Below are positions 34,701 through 46,700 of a stretch of DNA of 64,000 bases, one piece after another. Under the pieces are notes generated by a model, which was not told the DNA's origin, did not search any database, and saw only the letters and a list, made by a program, of their open reading frames with translations. Numbering within the stretch: position 1 is the stretch's first letter; each line of letters starts with the position of its first letter. The position numbers and the translations under genes were made by a program. This DNA is from JBFGFX01 sp965232455 (GTDB taxonomy: Bacteria; Pseudomonadota; Gammaproteobacteria; Steroidobacterales; Woeseiaceae). Location: positions 4,898,001 to 4,962,000 of the forward strand of contig OZ246981.1 of the NCBI GenBank assembly GCA_965232455.1, in the 5' to 3' direction.

Positions 34701-37700
34701 CCGAACCGAGCTGGAGCGACAGCTCCGCAATGTCGGAATACTCGATATCGATCTGCATGCCCAGTCCGGAAATCGAGCTGTCGGTCAGTTTGCCGTCATT
34801 GGATTCGGCGTCGTCCACGTCGCTGACCGTCAGGGTATTGACACCTTCGTCGCCGTCGACGATCAACGGTCCCGTCAAGCTGCTGCCGCGTATGCCGTTT
34901 ACGGTCGTGAGCGTGGTCTCGCTGTTCGCGGAACCGCCGATCGCGATCGCATCGTCGCCGAGACCCCCGCTGATGTTCACCGACGTGCGGCTGTTCGTGC
35001 TGCCGATCCGGATCTCGTCGTCACCACCGAGCGCCGCGACTTCGACCGCCTCTATACCGCTGCCCTGGGATACGTTCTCAACCGAAATCGTGGCCGTGCC
35101 GTCGCTGGCGGACAGGGAAATTCTCGAATCGCTGCTGCTTGCCGTGAGCAGTCCGGACAAATCGCTGTCGTCAATCGCGGCGTTGAGCGCGTTGACCAGA
35201 TCGGCGACGGTGCCGGCGCCGCCGACGTCGTCCGGCTCTATTACGATGAGAACGGGCTCCGCGTCGCCGAGGCTGATCACCAGCCGGGCGTCCCTGTCCA
35301 ACTCGCCGTTTTGCAGCGCCACGTCCGCTTCGAGGCTGCCGGTGCCGGTCGCGCCCGACTGGAAGCCGAGAACGACGTTCGGCTCGCCGTAGGCAAACTT
35401 CGGATTGTTTGCATCGTCGTCACCGAGCACCGTCACGATATTGCTGTTGTCGATCTCCAGTTCGTCGACGCTTTGCGAGCCGAAGAACAGGGCCACGTCC
35501 GTGTCCCAGAAATCGCCGGTATCGAACAGGCGGGTGTTGGCGGTTGCGCCCAGACCCACGCGGCTTTCCACCGCGAACGCGCGATAGGTGTCGGAGCCGC
35601 CGCCGCCGTCCAGCACGACCTCCTGGATGCCCGTTTGGTAGATGTCGAAGGTATCGCCGCCGCGGCCGCCGGCAATGATCTCGACGCCGTAGCCGTTGTG
35701 CGTGACCGAGTTGCCCGCCGACTGCGCGCGCGTCGAGTTCAGCTGCCAGAGCGCCGTCGCGGTCTGGATATCGGTCGCCGGCAATGCCATCAGCGCCGCC
35801 GTGATTTGCGGGTCGACCGCAATCGTGAACCTGTCCGGGTCGGTCGCAGACACCGAGCTGACGACAAACTTGTTGTTCAGCGTGTTACGGTCGATCGACG
35901 CGTCCTCGATTTCGCTGCCGAATATCGCGATTTCGTCGTTCACCGACAGGCCGTGCCCGCTGGACGTGATCTCGATGAAGCCCGCGCCGATCGAAACGTT
36001 TTCAATGATCCCGCTGCCGCTTTCGTTGCGCTGTATGAACGCCGCGTCGAGCGCAAACGGCGGATCGGTGAACGTCGTGCCGTCGAGGTTGAACGTGCGC
36101 GAGTCGATGACCGTGACCGTGAACAGGCGAGGCTCGCCCGACGCTGCGTCGTCGACCAGCACGGTCTCGCCGCTGACGGGATCGGTGCCGCCGACGAAAA
36201 TCCGGTCGCCGCTCTCGAGCCCGTGGCGCAGCGACGTCTCGACCTGTATCGATATTTCGGTGCCGTCGGGGTCGGCCGGGCGGAATTCGTCGACGACAAG
36301 CGCGCTGCGGTCGACCTGGAATATGCCGGTGTCCGCGACGTACGTGAACGAGTCGGGCAGGCCGGGAACGTCGATCGTAAACGTGTCAAGATCGTCTGGG
36401 TCGACGGTCACGGTGGCGCTGCCCTGCAGGAGGATCGGAGCGCCCATGGCGTCGCGGAGCTCGATGCCCGCCAGCGCGATCTGGTCGCCGGTTTGCAGGC
36501 CGTGGCGGGTAGACGTCAGCCGAAGCTGATCGCCGTCGCGGCCGACGTTCTCGACGGCGCCGACGCGCACGTCGTTGCCCAGCGTGAAATTCACGTCGGT
36601 GGTCGTCCGCGAGAAATCCCAGGTGTCGGTTCCCCCGCTGGGTGTGCTTTGACCCAGCAGATCGGTGTTTTCGACGACTTCGTCGTCGCCCCAGCTGCCG
36701 CTGAAGCGGTAAACGTCGTCGCCGGCTCCACCGTCGAGCGTGTCGTCGCCCGCGCCGCCCTCGATGTCGTCGTTGCCCGCGCCGCCAACGATCGTGTCGT
36801 TGCCGTCTCCGCCGAACAGGAGGTCCGCGCCGTTGCCGGCGGTGATCGTGTCGTTGCCGGCGCCGCCGTGGATCTCGGCGCCGACCGTGCCGTTGCCGTC
36901 GACGATGATGACGTCGTCGCCTTCGTCGCCGAAAACGAGGTTCTTGCTGTTGCTCGCGAGCAGTATGGTGTCGTCGCCGGTGCCGCCGCGCACCTCCACC
37001 TCGATACCCGAATTGCCCAGGCCGCGGAGATCGATGACGTCGTCGCCCGCGCCCGCGTCCACCGAGATTTTTTCGATACCGACGAAACGCTGTTCGATCG
37101 AGCCGTTGCTGACGAATACGCTGCCGTTGGCGAAACGCACCGAGAGATTTTCGTCGCCGTCGACCAGCGAGCCGTGAATCCGGTTGGCGCTGGCGGTGCC
37201 CATGTTGAGTTGCAGTACGCCGCTGCCGAGATCCTGCGCGAGTATCGGCGGCCGCGCGAACGGAATCTCGAAGCTGGCCAGGGTCACGCGGGCAAGTTCG
37301 TACTCGTCCGACCAGAGGCCGAACAAGACCTCCACGTAGGCCCTGAAAAATGCGTCGACCTTGCCGCTGGTGTCAAACACCGCGAGCGGATTGAAGCTGT
37401 TCAGCAGGATGTTGCCAAGCATCTCGCTGAGCCGCACCTTGGTGTCCTGATCGGGATCGTTCAGGTTGAAGAATATAGTCGCGTCGATGCCGCCCTCGAC
37501 GCCCGCTGAGGCGACCGCGGCGTCCAGGGACGCGCCGGCGGTGATGCCGCCGTAAAGCGTTATCTCCGGGATGTCCACCCCATCTGCGTCGACGTCGTTG
37601 AGGAAAAATCCGTTGATCAGGTCGAGCGGATTTTCGCTCGCCAGGAACTGGGTGAGGCCCAGCGAATCGTAGCCGAAGCCCAGGTCGATCGTGGAGCTGA

Positions 37701-40700
37701 AGAACCCGCGCAGGGTCGCAAACAGTGGCGGGAAAACCGGGAAGCGCTGTAGATAGTCGAAATCGAAGCCGAACGGCGGCAGATCGTAAGTGATCAGATT
37801 GACGTCGGGTTTGCCGAGCAGCAGATCGACGATGTTGGCGGGCTTGAGGATGTCGAAACTGATCGTGCCGTTGCCCGGCCGGGTGACGTTACGCGTGAAG
37901 CTGCGGGTTGCCTGCGTGTCCGGGTTGTTCGAGCGGTTGAACTCGTCGCTGGCGTTCTCGTTGAGCGCGCCGGTCGGCGTCGAGTCGGCGAGGCTCATGC
38001 CCTGGTCCTGCAGATCGCCGAGATCGGTCAGCGAGATCGTGCCGAATTCGAGCAGGATGGCGCCGCCGTTCCGTTCGGCCTCGTCGGCGGCGTCGCTGAC
38101 GAGCTCGGTCAGGAAAAAGATCTGTTCGACCGCGTTCAGAAACGGCGTGATCCGGTTGCGGGTGTCGAGCTGTTCCGCGAGCTGTTTCAGCGTGACCGTT
38201 TCGCCGGCGAGGTCGGAGATCACCGGCAGGCGCTGGTAGAGCAGGCCGTCCTGCCGGTCGAGCAGGAAGCCGAGCGGCTCCAGGAATGCGCCGATGTCGC
38301 TCAGGAACGGCCCCGCAAAGTCGGTGATGAACGAACCGAGGTCCAGAGTGATGTCCCGGAACTCGACAACCGGCGCGCCGATGTCGGCGCCGCTTGCGGT
38401 ATTGAAGGAAACGTCCCAGTCGACGAACAGCCCGGTGCCGATCGCAGGCAGGATCGCGGAATCGAGCCCGAGCCCGTCGAAGTTCACCGTGAGTCCCAGG
38501 TTGACCAGAGCGCTGCCGCGCGCTTCGGCGACGATGATGTCGCTGAGCTGCGTGCTGGAGGAGCTGATCTCGGAGAAACTCAGGCGCCCGTCCTGGCCGG
38601 AGCCGGTGCCGGGGTCGAGGATGTCGACGACGATTTCGAGCCCGAGCCCGGTGTAGTCGCCGCTCACGGCCTCGGGCAGGTCGATCGCTTCGATACCGAG
38701 GTAGCCGAAACGGCCGGTCACCCGGGCGCTGTCGAAAATCGCCAGGGCGGTGCCGTCGGCCGCAATCAAACGCAGCTTGCCGGTCGGGTCGCCTCTGCCG
38801 TCGAGCAGCATGTCGGCCGTGACCAGTTCGGGGTTGAGACCCTCCGACGTCAACGCGGCGTCGATTGCGGCCTCTATATCCTCGATCAGGTGACCCGCAT
38901 TGCGGTTGTTGCCGGTGCTCGCCGCGGTAACGGTGATGTTGTCGACCAGGACTCCGCCAATCTCGAGCGCGAACACGAGATCGCCGCTGAGTCTGCCGTC
39001 GCCCGGTAACTCGGCCGTGGCGATCAGTTCGACCGGCCCGTCGGCGGGATCCATGTCGCTGCCGGCGCCCGGTGCAAATCCGAGCAGGCCCAGCAGGCTC
39101 ACGTCGAGTGAAACGATCAGCTCGCCGGTTTCGCCCGGGTTCAACGTGGACTCCGGCGCCAGGGCGGAGTCCGACACGAAATAAAATCCGTCCTGCTGGC
39201 TCACGCCGAAACCGAACGCCAGGTCCCAGCCGAGCTCCAGCTCCACGCCCGCGTCGAGATCGAAGTCGAGGATCGGCAGGCCGAGATCGAAGTCGAGCGA
39301 CTCGCCGAAGACCGCGCTCTGCCCCAGCAGGAAATCGAACTGACCGAACTCGTCGAACAGGCCGAAGCCGGTTTTCATGATGTCGTTGATGTCGACGATG
39401 CCGTCGGCGACGCCGTCGAGCCCGCTGACGTCCTGCAAAAAATCGAGCGCGCCGACGCTCAGCCCGAACAGGTCGAGCGCAATGGCGCCGGCCGTCTCGA
39501 TCAGTAGGCCGTCCGCCGCATCGGCGGCGGTAAACGTGATCCGGAAGCCGCCGCCGGGCTCGTCGACGAACCCGGCCGTGACCCGGTCCGCGAGTCCGCG
39601 TCCGTCCAGCGACCGGTTGATCGCGTCCACGAGCGACTCCGGCGTGTCGTCTTCGACGTTCTCGGCGAACACGACGATGCGGGTAGTGTCGTCGTTGCCG
39701 ACGGTGATGTTGAATTCCGCGTCGCGATCCAGCATGCCGCCGGCCAGCACGCTCGAAGCCGTCAGGGAGCCGGCCGCCTGCGCGTCCGGCTCGAAACCGA
39801 GCACCCGAACCGCGGCGGCGTCACCGTCGTCGGCGCCGCCAAAGATGTTGTAGAGCGTCTCCTGGACGAGCGTCACCGGGTTGAGTCCGCCCTCGCGCAG
39901 TTTGAGGCTCAGGTAGGCGAGCACGTCCTCGCGGAAGTCGGCGATGAACTGCGCGGCCGGCGCCAGGCCGTCGCCGATCAGCGGCATTTCGATGCCGAAT
40001 ACCTCGCCGTCGAGCCCGTCCTGAATGGAAAGCAGAATCGAGTCGAGTCCGTCGATGATGAATTCCGGATTGCTGAGCATGCCGATCAGCGTGGGCGTCG
40101 GAAACGCCGTGAGATCCGGCGTTTCTATGATGACCGAGCCCGCCTCGCGGTCGACGCCGCCGTCGGGATTGCCCAGAAACGCAAGCAAATCCGGGACGGC
40201 GATCGTCAGCGTGTTGTCCTGATCGTTGACCGGCGTGGACTCGGTCGGGAAGAACAGGGGCAGCTCGGCGACGGCGCTGCCTTCGAGCGTCGGCGTGGCG
40301 ATCTCGAGATCGTCCTGGCCGAAGTAGGTACGTCCGTCGGCATCTCCGGTGTCCGTGAGCGTGACCAGGAATTGCGCGCCGAGGTTCGCGCTGCCGTCGA
40401 CGACAAAAAAGCCGAACGGCCCGACCTGGGCGGTGAACTCCAGGTTTTCGCCGCTGGCGCCGGCATTGATGATCAGCGCGGTGCCGTCTTCTCCGTTGTA
40501 AAGGAAAGGTCTGATTGCCTGCGAGACCGAACGGATCTCCAGCGCCGCGCCCGCGCTGCTCGTGAATTCCAGCCGGCCGACGCCGGAGCTGCCCGCGGGC
40601 GGGGGCAGCAGCGACACGGCGACCATCGGCGGGTTGCCCGTGTCGCCCATCGCGTCGCGAATGGCCTGCTGCACGTCGGCGACCAGGCCAACCGTGTCCG

Positions 40701-43700
40701 CGGCCGCATCGGTGCGCAACTCCCTGCCGGCGATCGACCGGTCGCCGTCGTCGTCCGAGCCTTCGAGGCCGAGCACGGCCGCCGCATCGGAGGAATTGGC
40801 GTCGCTGACGCTGAACACGCCGCTGCCGATAATCGTCAGGCGATCCTGGAATCCGGCGCCCGTTCCCTGGAACGTCAGCTGGCGGATCGTGCCGTTGTAG
40901 GCGACGTCGACCACCGGCCTGGCCACGGGGTTGAGTTGCCCCGCATCGACCATGGCCTGGCGGATGGCTTCGTCGATCGTCGCGAGCCATTGTGCACGGG
41001 TGATACCGGACGCCCCGGCCACCGAGACCGACACCGGCGGTCTCGCCAGACCGTTTTCATCGGTGCCGACCTGTAGCGAAAACTGCAATGCCTCGAATTC
41101 GTCGACGTCGGTCAGCGTTACGAACACGCCGGACTGCGTCGCGCCGCCCGGCGGCGTGCTCAGGTCCTCCAGAACGATGCGCTGCTCCGCACTATCGAAT
41201 TCTGCTCGCAGGTTGGCGTTTGCTCCGTTGATGGCGGCCACGGCGTCGGCAATCGTCGGGTCGCTTCCGCCGGGGTTGAGATCGATTTGCAGCTCGGTGC
41301 CGTCCAGGAGGGTCACCGTGATGTCGGCGCCGGCGATCAGCGTCGGCGCGTTTTTGAGCTCACTGAACAACGTGTTTGTATCAACCTCGGTCGGTGCCGC
41401 GGTTTGGTCACCGGCCGTCACCGTCACTAGGAACGTCTGGCCATCGACCAGCAGCTCGAATTCGACGTCCTGATTCACGAGCCGGTCGGCGGCGATCTGT
41501 GCGTCACCGCTGGCGGTCAGCACGCCGCCGGTTGACGTTGCACCGTCCTTGAAGCCCAGCGCTTCGGCCGAGCCGTTGCCGTTGCCGAGCGCCAGGCCGA
41601 AGCTGAGACGGACGGTGCCGTCGACGCCGACGCTCAGGTCGCCGGTCGAGCTGACGCCAACCAGGCTGGTGACGCCTTCGAGCAAACCGCGGGCCGGCGA
41701 ATCCGCATCCGTCAGGCCAACCAGGTCCTCGATGTCGAGATCGAAACCGAAGGACTCCTGGATACCGGCGTTGAACTGCAGGTCGACGCGCAGCGCAAGA
41801 CCGTCGTCGAAATCCAGCGCGAGCGTCACGAGTTCCTCGGGGAGACCCAGCAGATCTTCCAGCAGGTTTTCGAGCTGGTTGATCGATTCGGCGGGATTGG
41901 CGACGACTTCGTCGACCAGCTCCGCAAAATGATCGGCAACCCGCAGCAGATCGGACGGGCTCTGGTTCAGAAGCGGCAGCGGCTGATCGAGGATCGACGC
42001 GAGCCCGCCCTGGCCGTTGCCCTGCAGCTCGCGCAGGAAGTCGACGATCTGTTGGAGCGCGTCGACCACGTCCGAGAAGCTGAGATTGCTCAACGCGTCG
42101 TAGATATTGAGATCGAGGCCGCTGATGTTGACCGCGAGGCCGTTCTCGGCGCCGGCATCCGACAGCGCGGGCGGGTTATTGAGCCAATCGGTGAGTTCGA
42201 GATCGATGGCAATCTCGGCCGGATCGATCGGCGTACGTATGGGCAGTACCGGGGCGACGTCGAGATCGATGTCGACGCCGCCGCTGATTTGCGCGTCGAC
42301 GAGTTCCGACAGCGCCAGATCGTCGTCGCCCAGATAGGCCCAGAGCGTGCCGAGCGATATCCGCTGCCGGTCCGGGTCGCCGTCGGCGGCGTTCGGGTTG
42401 ACGAGGTCGATGTCGACGTTGCCGAACACGCCGCCGCTGCTGTCGACGATCTCCACGCCGAGGCCGACGCCGCCGTCGCCGCCCAGACCGACGACCGCGC
42501 TGCCCTCGACGTTCGAGGCGTCGAGGTTCAGGCCGCCGGACAGGCTGGCGTCGCGGATGAAAAACTCGCCGCTCTGGATGCGGGCGCTGTATTCGTCCGT
42601 CGTGCTGAAACCGAGTTGGGTAATCGCGGCGTTCGGCGGATCGCCGGCGGCGGGCGCCTGCAATGCCGGCAAGGACAGAGACTGTATGCCGCTGGCTTGT
42701 GCCGAAAAGAACTCGATGCGGTTGCCGCCCGAGCTTATGTCCTCGGTGAGCATCACGCGCCGGGCCTGGACGTCGTTGCTACCGATCGCGGCCAGCAGCG
42801 CCGCGTTGATGTCGTCGATCAAATCGTCGACGCTGGTATTGTCCGCCGTGTCGGCCTGCTCGACTTCAACGACGGACAATTCGTCGTCGACCACGATCTC
42901 GAACGTCGCAGTGCTGTCCAGCACGCCATCGGCCGGAATCGGCGAGCTTATCAGGCCGAGTTCCTCGAACGCCGGATCGTCGAAGTCGGCGTCGACGGCG
43001 ATGCGCCGCGCCAGCAAGCGGCCGGGGCTGTCGGCGTCCGGCTGCGCGAGCACGGGAGCCGCGTATACCCCGAAACGCTCGCTCGTGAGCTCGGCCACGA
43101 CGGCCGGCGAGACGAAATGCAGGATCACGTCTTCGCCGGTATTGGTGCTGGCTACGGAGTATTGGAGACGCTGGAACGGCGTTATGCCGAAATCGATGTT
43201 GTTGATTGCGCCGGCGGTCACCTCGAACGTCAGTCCGTCGTTGTTTGCCGGCGAGACCGCAACCGCAAAAAGATCGGTATCGAGTCCGGCGCCCTGCAGC
43301 GCGTCGCGTATCGCCGTTTCGACGTCGGCGGCCAGATCGACCGCGGAGTCGTTGTCCAGCGTCGATTGTGCCCTGACGGCGCCGCGTACTTCCGTGCCGC
43401 CGACGTCCATCGTAAACGCCACGTCCTGATCGAGCACGCCGCTGCTGCGCACGGGCGAGCTCGTGGTGACCGCGCCGCCGCCGCCGAAGTCGACCAGCGT
43501 ATCGCCGAGCGGCGGATGTGCGGCTACCGACAGTTCGACGTCGGTGCCCGGTATCGTCGCGTTGATCGCGGCCTCGACGTCCCGGGCAAGCGCCACGACG
43601 GGATCGTCCTGAGCGTCGGTTTCCTGTTCGTTGTCGATCGTCGACCCGGCGCTGACGACGCCGCGAAAAGTCTCACCGCCGACAACGACCTCGAAATACA

Positions 43701-46700
43701 CGTCACGCGTCAGCACGCCGTTTTCCGGGACCGTGATGTCGCCGATCGTCGGGCCGCCGTTTCCGGCCAAGGTTGCAATGCCGTTCAGGCCGAGCAGGGT
43801 ATCGTCGACGCGCTCCAGTCCGGCAAGGATCGTCGCGTTGTCGATCGCGTTCTGCAGGTCTTCGAGCAGATCGCCTAGCGACTGATTCTGGTCGTCTGCG
43901 GCCACCGGGACCGTGACGGCCTCGGTCACCGCGAACTCATCCTCCGTCACCAGCCGAAGCTGATAACCGTCGAAGCCCGCGCCGGACGCGCTGATTTGAA
44001 AGCCGCCCGCCGTCGCATCGCCGACGCTGATCTGCAGACCGGCAAATCCGCTCGCCGCCAGCGCGTTGATCATTGCCGTTTCGAGGTCGGCCGCGAGGTC
44101 GTCAAAGCCGGCGTTGTCGAGCGTGTCGAAACTCAGCAGGACCGCGTCGACGTAGGAAACTTCGCCGAGCGCATCCGTTACCTCGATGAAAAAGAAATGA
44201 TCGGGATCCGGGTCGCCGTTGGCGTCCTGCAGCTGGCCTGAGGCTCCGGCGGTCCAGTTGACCGCGGCCGGCGCCGCGTTGGCGGTGACCGACCAATCGG
44301 TCACGTTCAGCGTGCCGCCGCTCAGCCGCTCGTTCTCCGGAAAATTCTCCTGCAACAGCGTGAAGTCGAACGACGCGTCGCTGAGCAGGCGACCGAGGTC
44401 CGGCAGGTTCGGTACCGCGACGGGCGGCGCGACCACCAGCGACTCCGACGGCTCCAGGTCCACGCCGAAGGTAAACTGCAGCGCGGCGTCGGCGGTTACG
44501 TCGAGATCCGACGCGCTTTCGATGTCGATGAAGTCGCCCAGATCGACGGACAGGTCGATGGGTAGTGACGCGATGTCGAAGCTGCGCGCAAGCTCCACGG
44601 TAAAACTCATCTCGGCGTTCGCCACGTCGAAGTTGACGGTAACGGCGCCCACGATCCCGGATAGGACGTCCGAGAGCTGGTCGGCCAGGTCCTGCGCGCT
44701 GACGAAACTCGCCGCTTCGACGCCGAGACTCAGGAAGCCGTCCACCAGCGACGGCGATTCGCGCACGTCGACCAGGACGATACCGCCGATCGCCGCGCCC
44801 CCGCCTTCCAGCGCCGCGTCCGCCGCTACCTCGAACAGCAGCTCCCGCGTCGCGGACGGATCGAGGGCGACCGTGACGCCGTCGAACTGGAGATCGAGCG
44901 CGGCGTTGATGTCGGCAATGAGGTCGTCGATGTCCGCGTTTGCATCGTTCCTGGCCACCGTGAAGACGTACTCTTCGCCCTCGGCGTTGACCGTGAACTC
45001 CAATTCGTGGCCGAGCGTGCCGGTCTCGAACACGGCGGTCGGGACCACCAGACGATTGCCGTCGAAGCCCAGCGATTCGTTGCCGACCGACCGCAGTGAC
45101 ACGCCGGTAACGGTGCGTGCGTCGACGATGGGACGGAAGCCGATCCGCCCTTCCTCGAGAAACACCTCGATATCGGCGGCCAACGTTGCACCCAGCGCCG
45201 CGACAACCGCGTCCTCGACGGTTTGCCGGAGCTGATCCGCGGTGTTGCCGGCCGGGTCCAGCACGATGTCGAAAGTCTCGAGGCCGGCATCGGTTTCGAC
45301 CTCGAGCGCGAAGTTCACGAGTCCGGCGTCGGCAGGAATCGTCCCGCCGGCCAGCAGGTCCGCGGACAGTCGCAGCCCGTCGTGATGCACGAGGAAGCGC
45401 AAAAGCTCCTCGCCGAACGCGTCGCCGAAATCGAGCAGGTCGCCGATGGTCGTGCTGCCCGCGAACGGAACGCTCAGATCCAGGATTTCCGATTGTGCGA
45501 GGCCGCTCAGCCAGCCGCCCAGCTGATCCAGCATCCGCAGCAGCTCGTTGGGCGTGATCAATGTGAACTCACCGCTGCTGGCCGGCAGGGTCACGACGAA
45601 GTCGTTGACCAGGAAGTTCGTGTTGGCCAGATCGATGAGGCCGTCGCCGATGTCTTCGAGGCCGGCCGCGAATCCCGCGCCCGTGTCGAAGGGCAGGTTG
45701 GCGATGATCGAACTGAGCTCGTTGACGACGCCAAACGGGTTTTCGGTCTCCAGCTCCGTCAGCGACCAGCGGCCGCCGGACGCGCCGAGTACCGCGCCGG
45801 CCGATGCCGACAGTTCCGAAAGCTGCCCGTCGACGCTGCCGTCCATGAAGCCGATCAGCGCATCGGCCGCCAGGTTGAGCGGGAACGCGTCCGCCAGCCG
45901 GGCGTTCGACGTCAGCTGCAGCGCCTCGTCGACAAAAAACTCGCCCGAGCCCGCATCCAGCCCGAACGTAAGTCCCAGGTCGAAGCCGCTCTGAAAATCG
46001 AAGGACGTATCGCGCTCGATCGTGACGCCCGCGTCGCGCAGCGTGTCCGAGACGTTCAGATCCATGCTGCTCTCGCGTTCGCTCATGAGCTGCTGCACGA
46101 AACGCAGCTCCTGGACGCCGGCGCCGTCGATCGTGATCTGATCGTCGGCCGCCAGGGTTCGGGCGATCCACGACAAGGTGCCGCGTATGTTCTCAGCGGA
46201 ATCCGCGTCGGTCCGCGCCTGGAGATCCTCCGCCCACCCGGCGAGGAACGCCGCTACCGCCTCGCTGTCGGTGGCGCCGCCGGCGGGAAAGGCTGCATCG
46301 AAATCGTCGACCAGCGTCTGCAGTACCCGGCCGAAGTTCTGCAGGTCGCCGAAGGTCGCGCCGAGCGGGTCGGCAAGCGGAATCGCGCCCGCAAATCCGG
46401 CAATCGATTCCAGCTCGTCGAGCCGCAGCGCGAGCTGCCGCAAACCCGAGGACAGGCTCTGTACGTCGTCGGCGCTCAGCGCAACCGGCGAATTCTCGAC
46501 GAGCACCGACTCGACAGACGCGTACGTGACGCTCGGGTCGGCAAGGCCCGCGAACGTCAGTGAGGCGCCGTCGCTCGCGGTCAAAGCCCGGCCGCGGGCG
46601 TCCACCGTCAGGCTGTCGTTACCGCCGCCGCCGTTGATGGTTGCCAGCGCCCCCGCGGCGATAAAAAACTGATTGTCGTCCGCGGTGCCGGTCAGCGTGT

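Noticed and set aside
34363..37509. A 1048-residue plus-strand reading frame
   Set aside because: It lies wholly antisense to the giant gene. The giant frame has coherent domains; this one is rich in Arg, Val and Asp with no fold, as expected from the antisense of repetitive GC-rich coding sequence.
41929..43878. A 649-residue plus-strand reading frame
   Set aside because: Antisense to the giant gene, with low-complexity composition and no recognisable motif.
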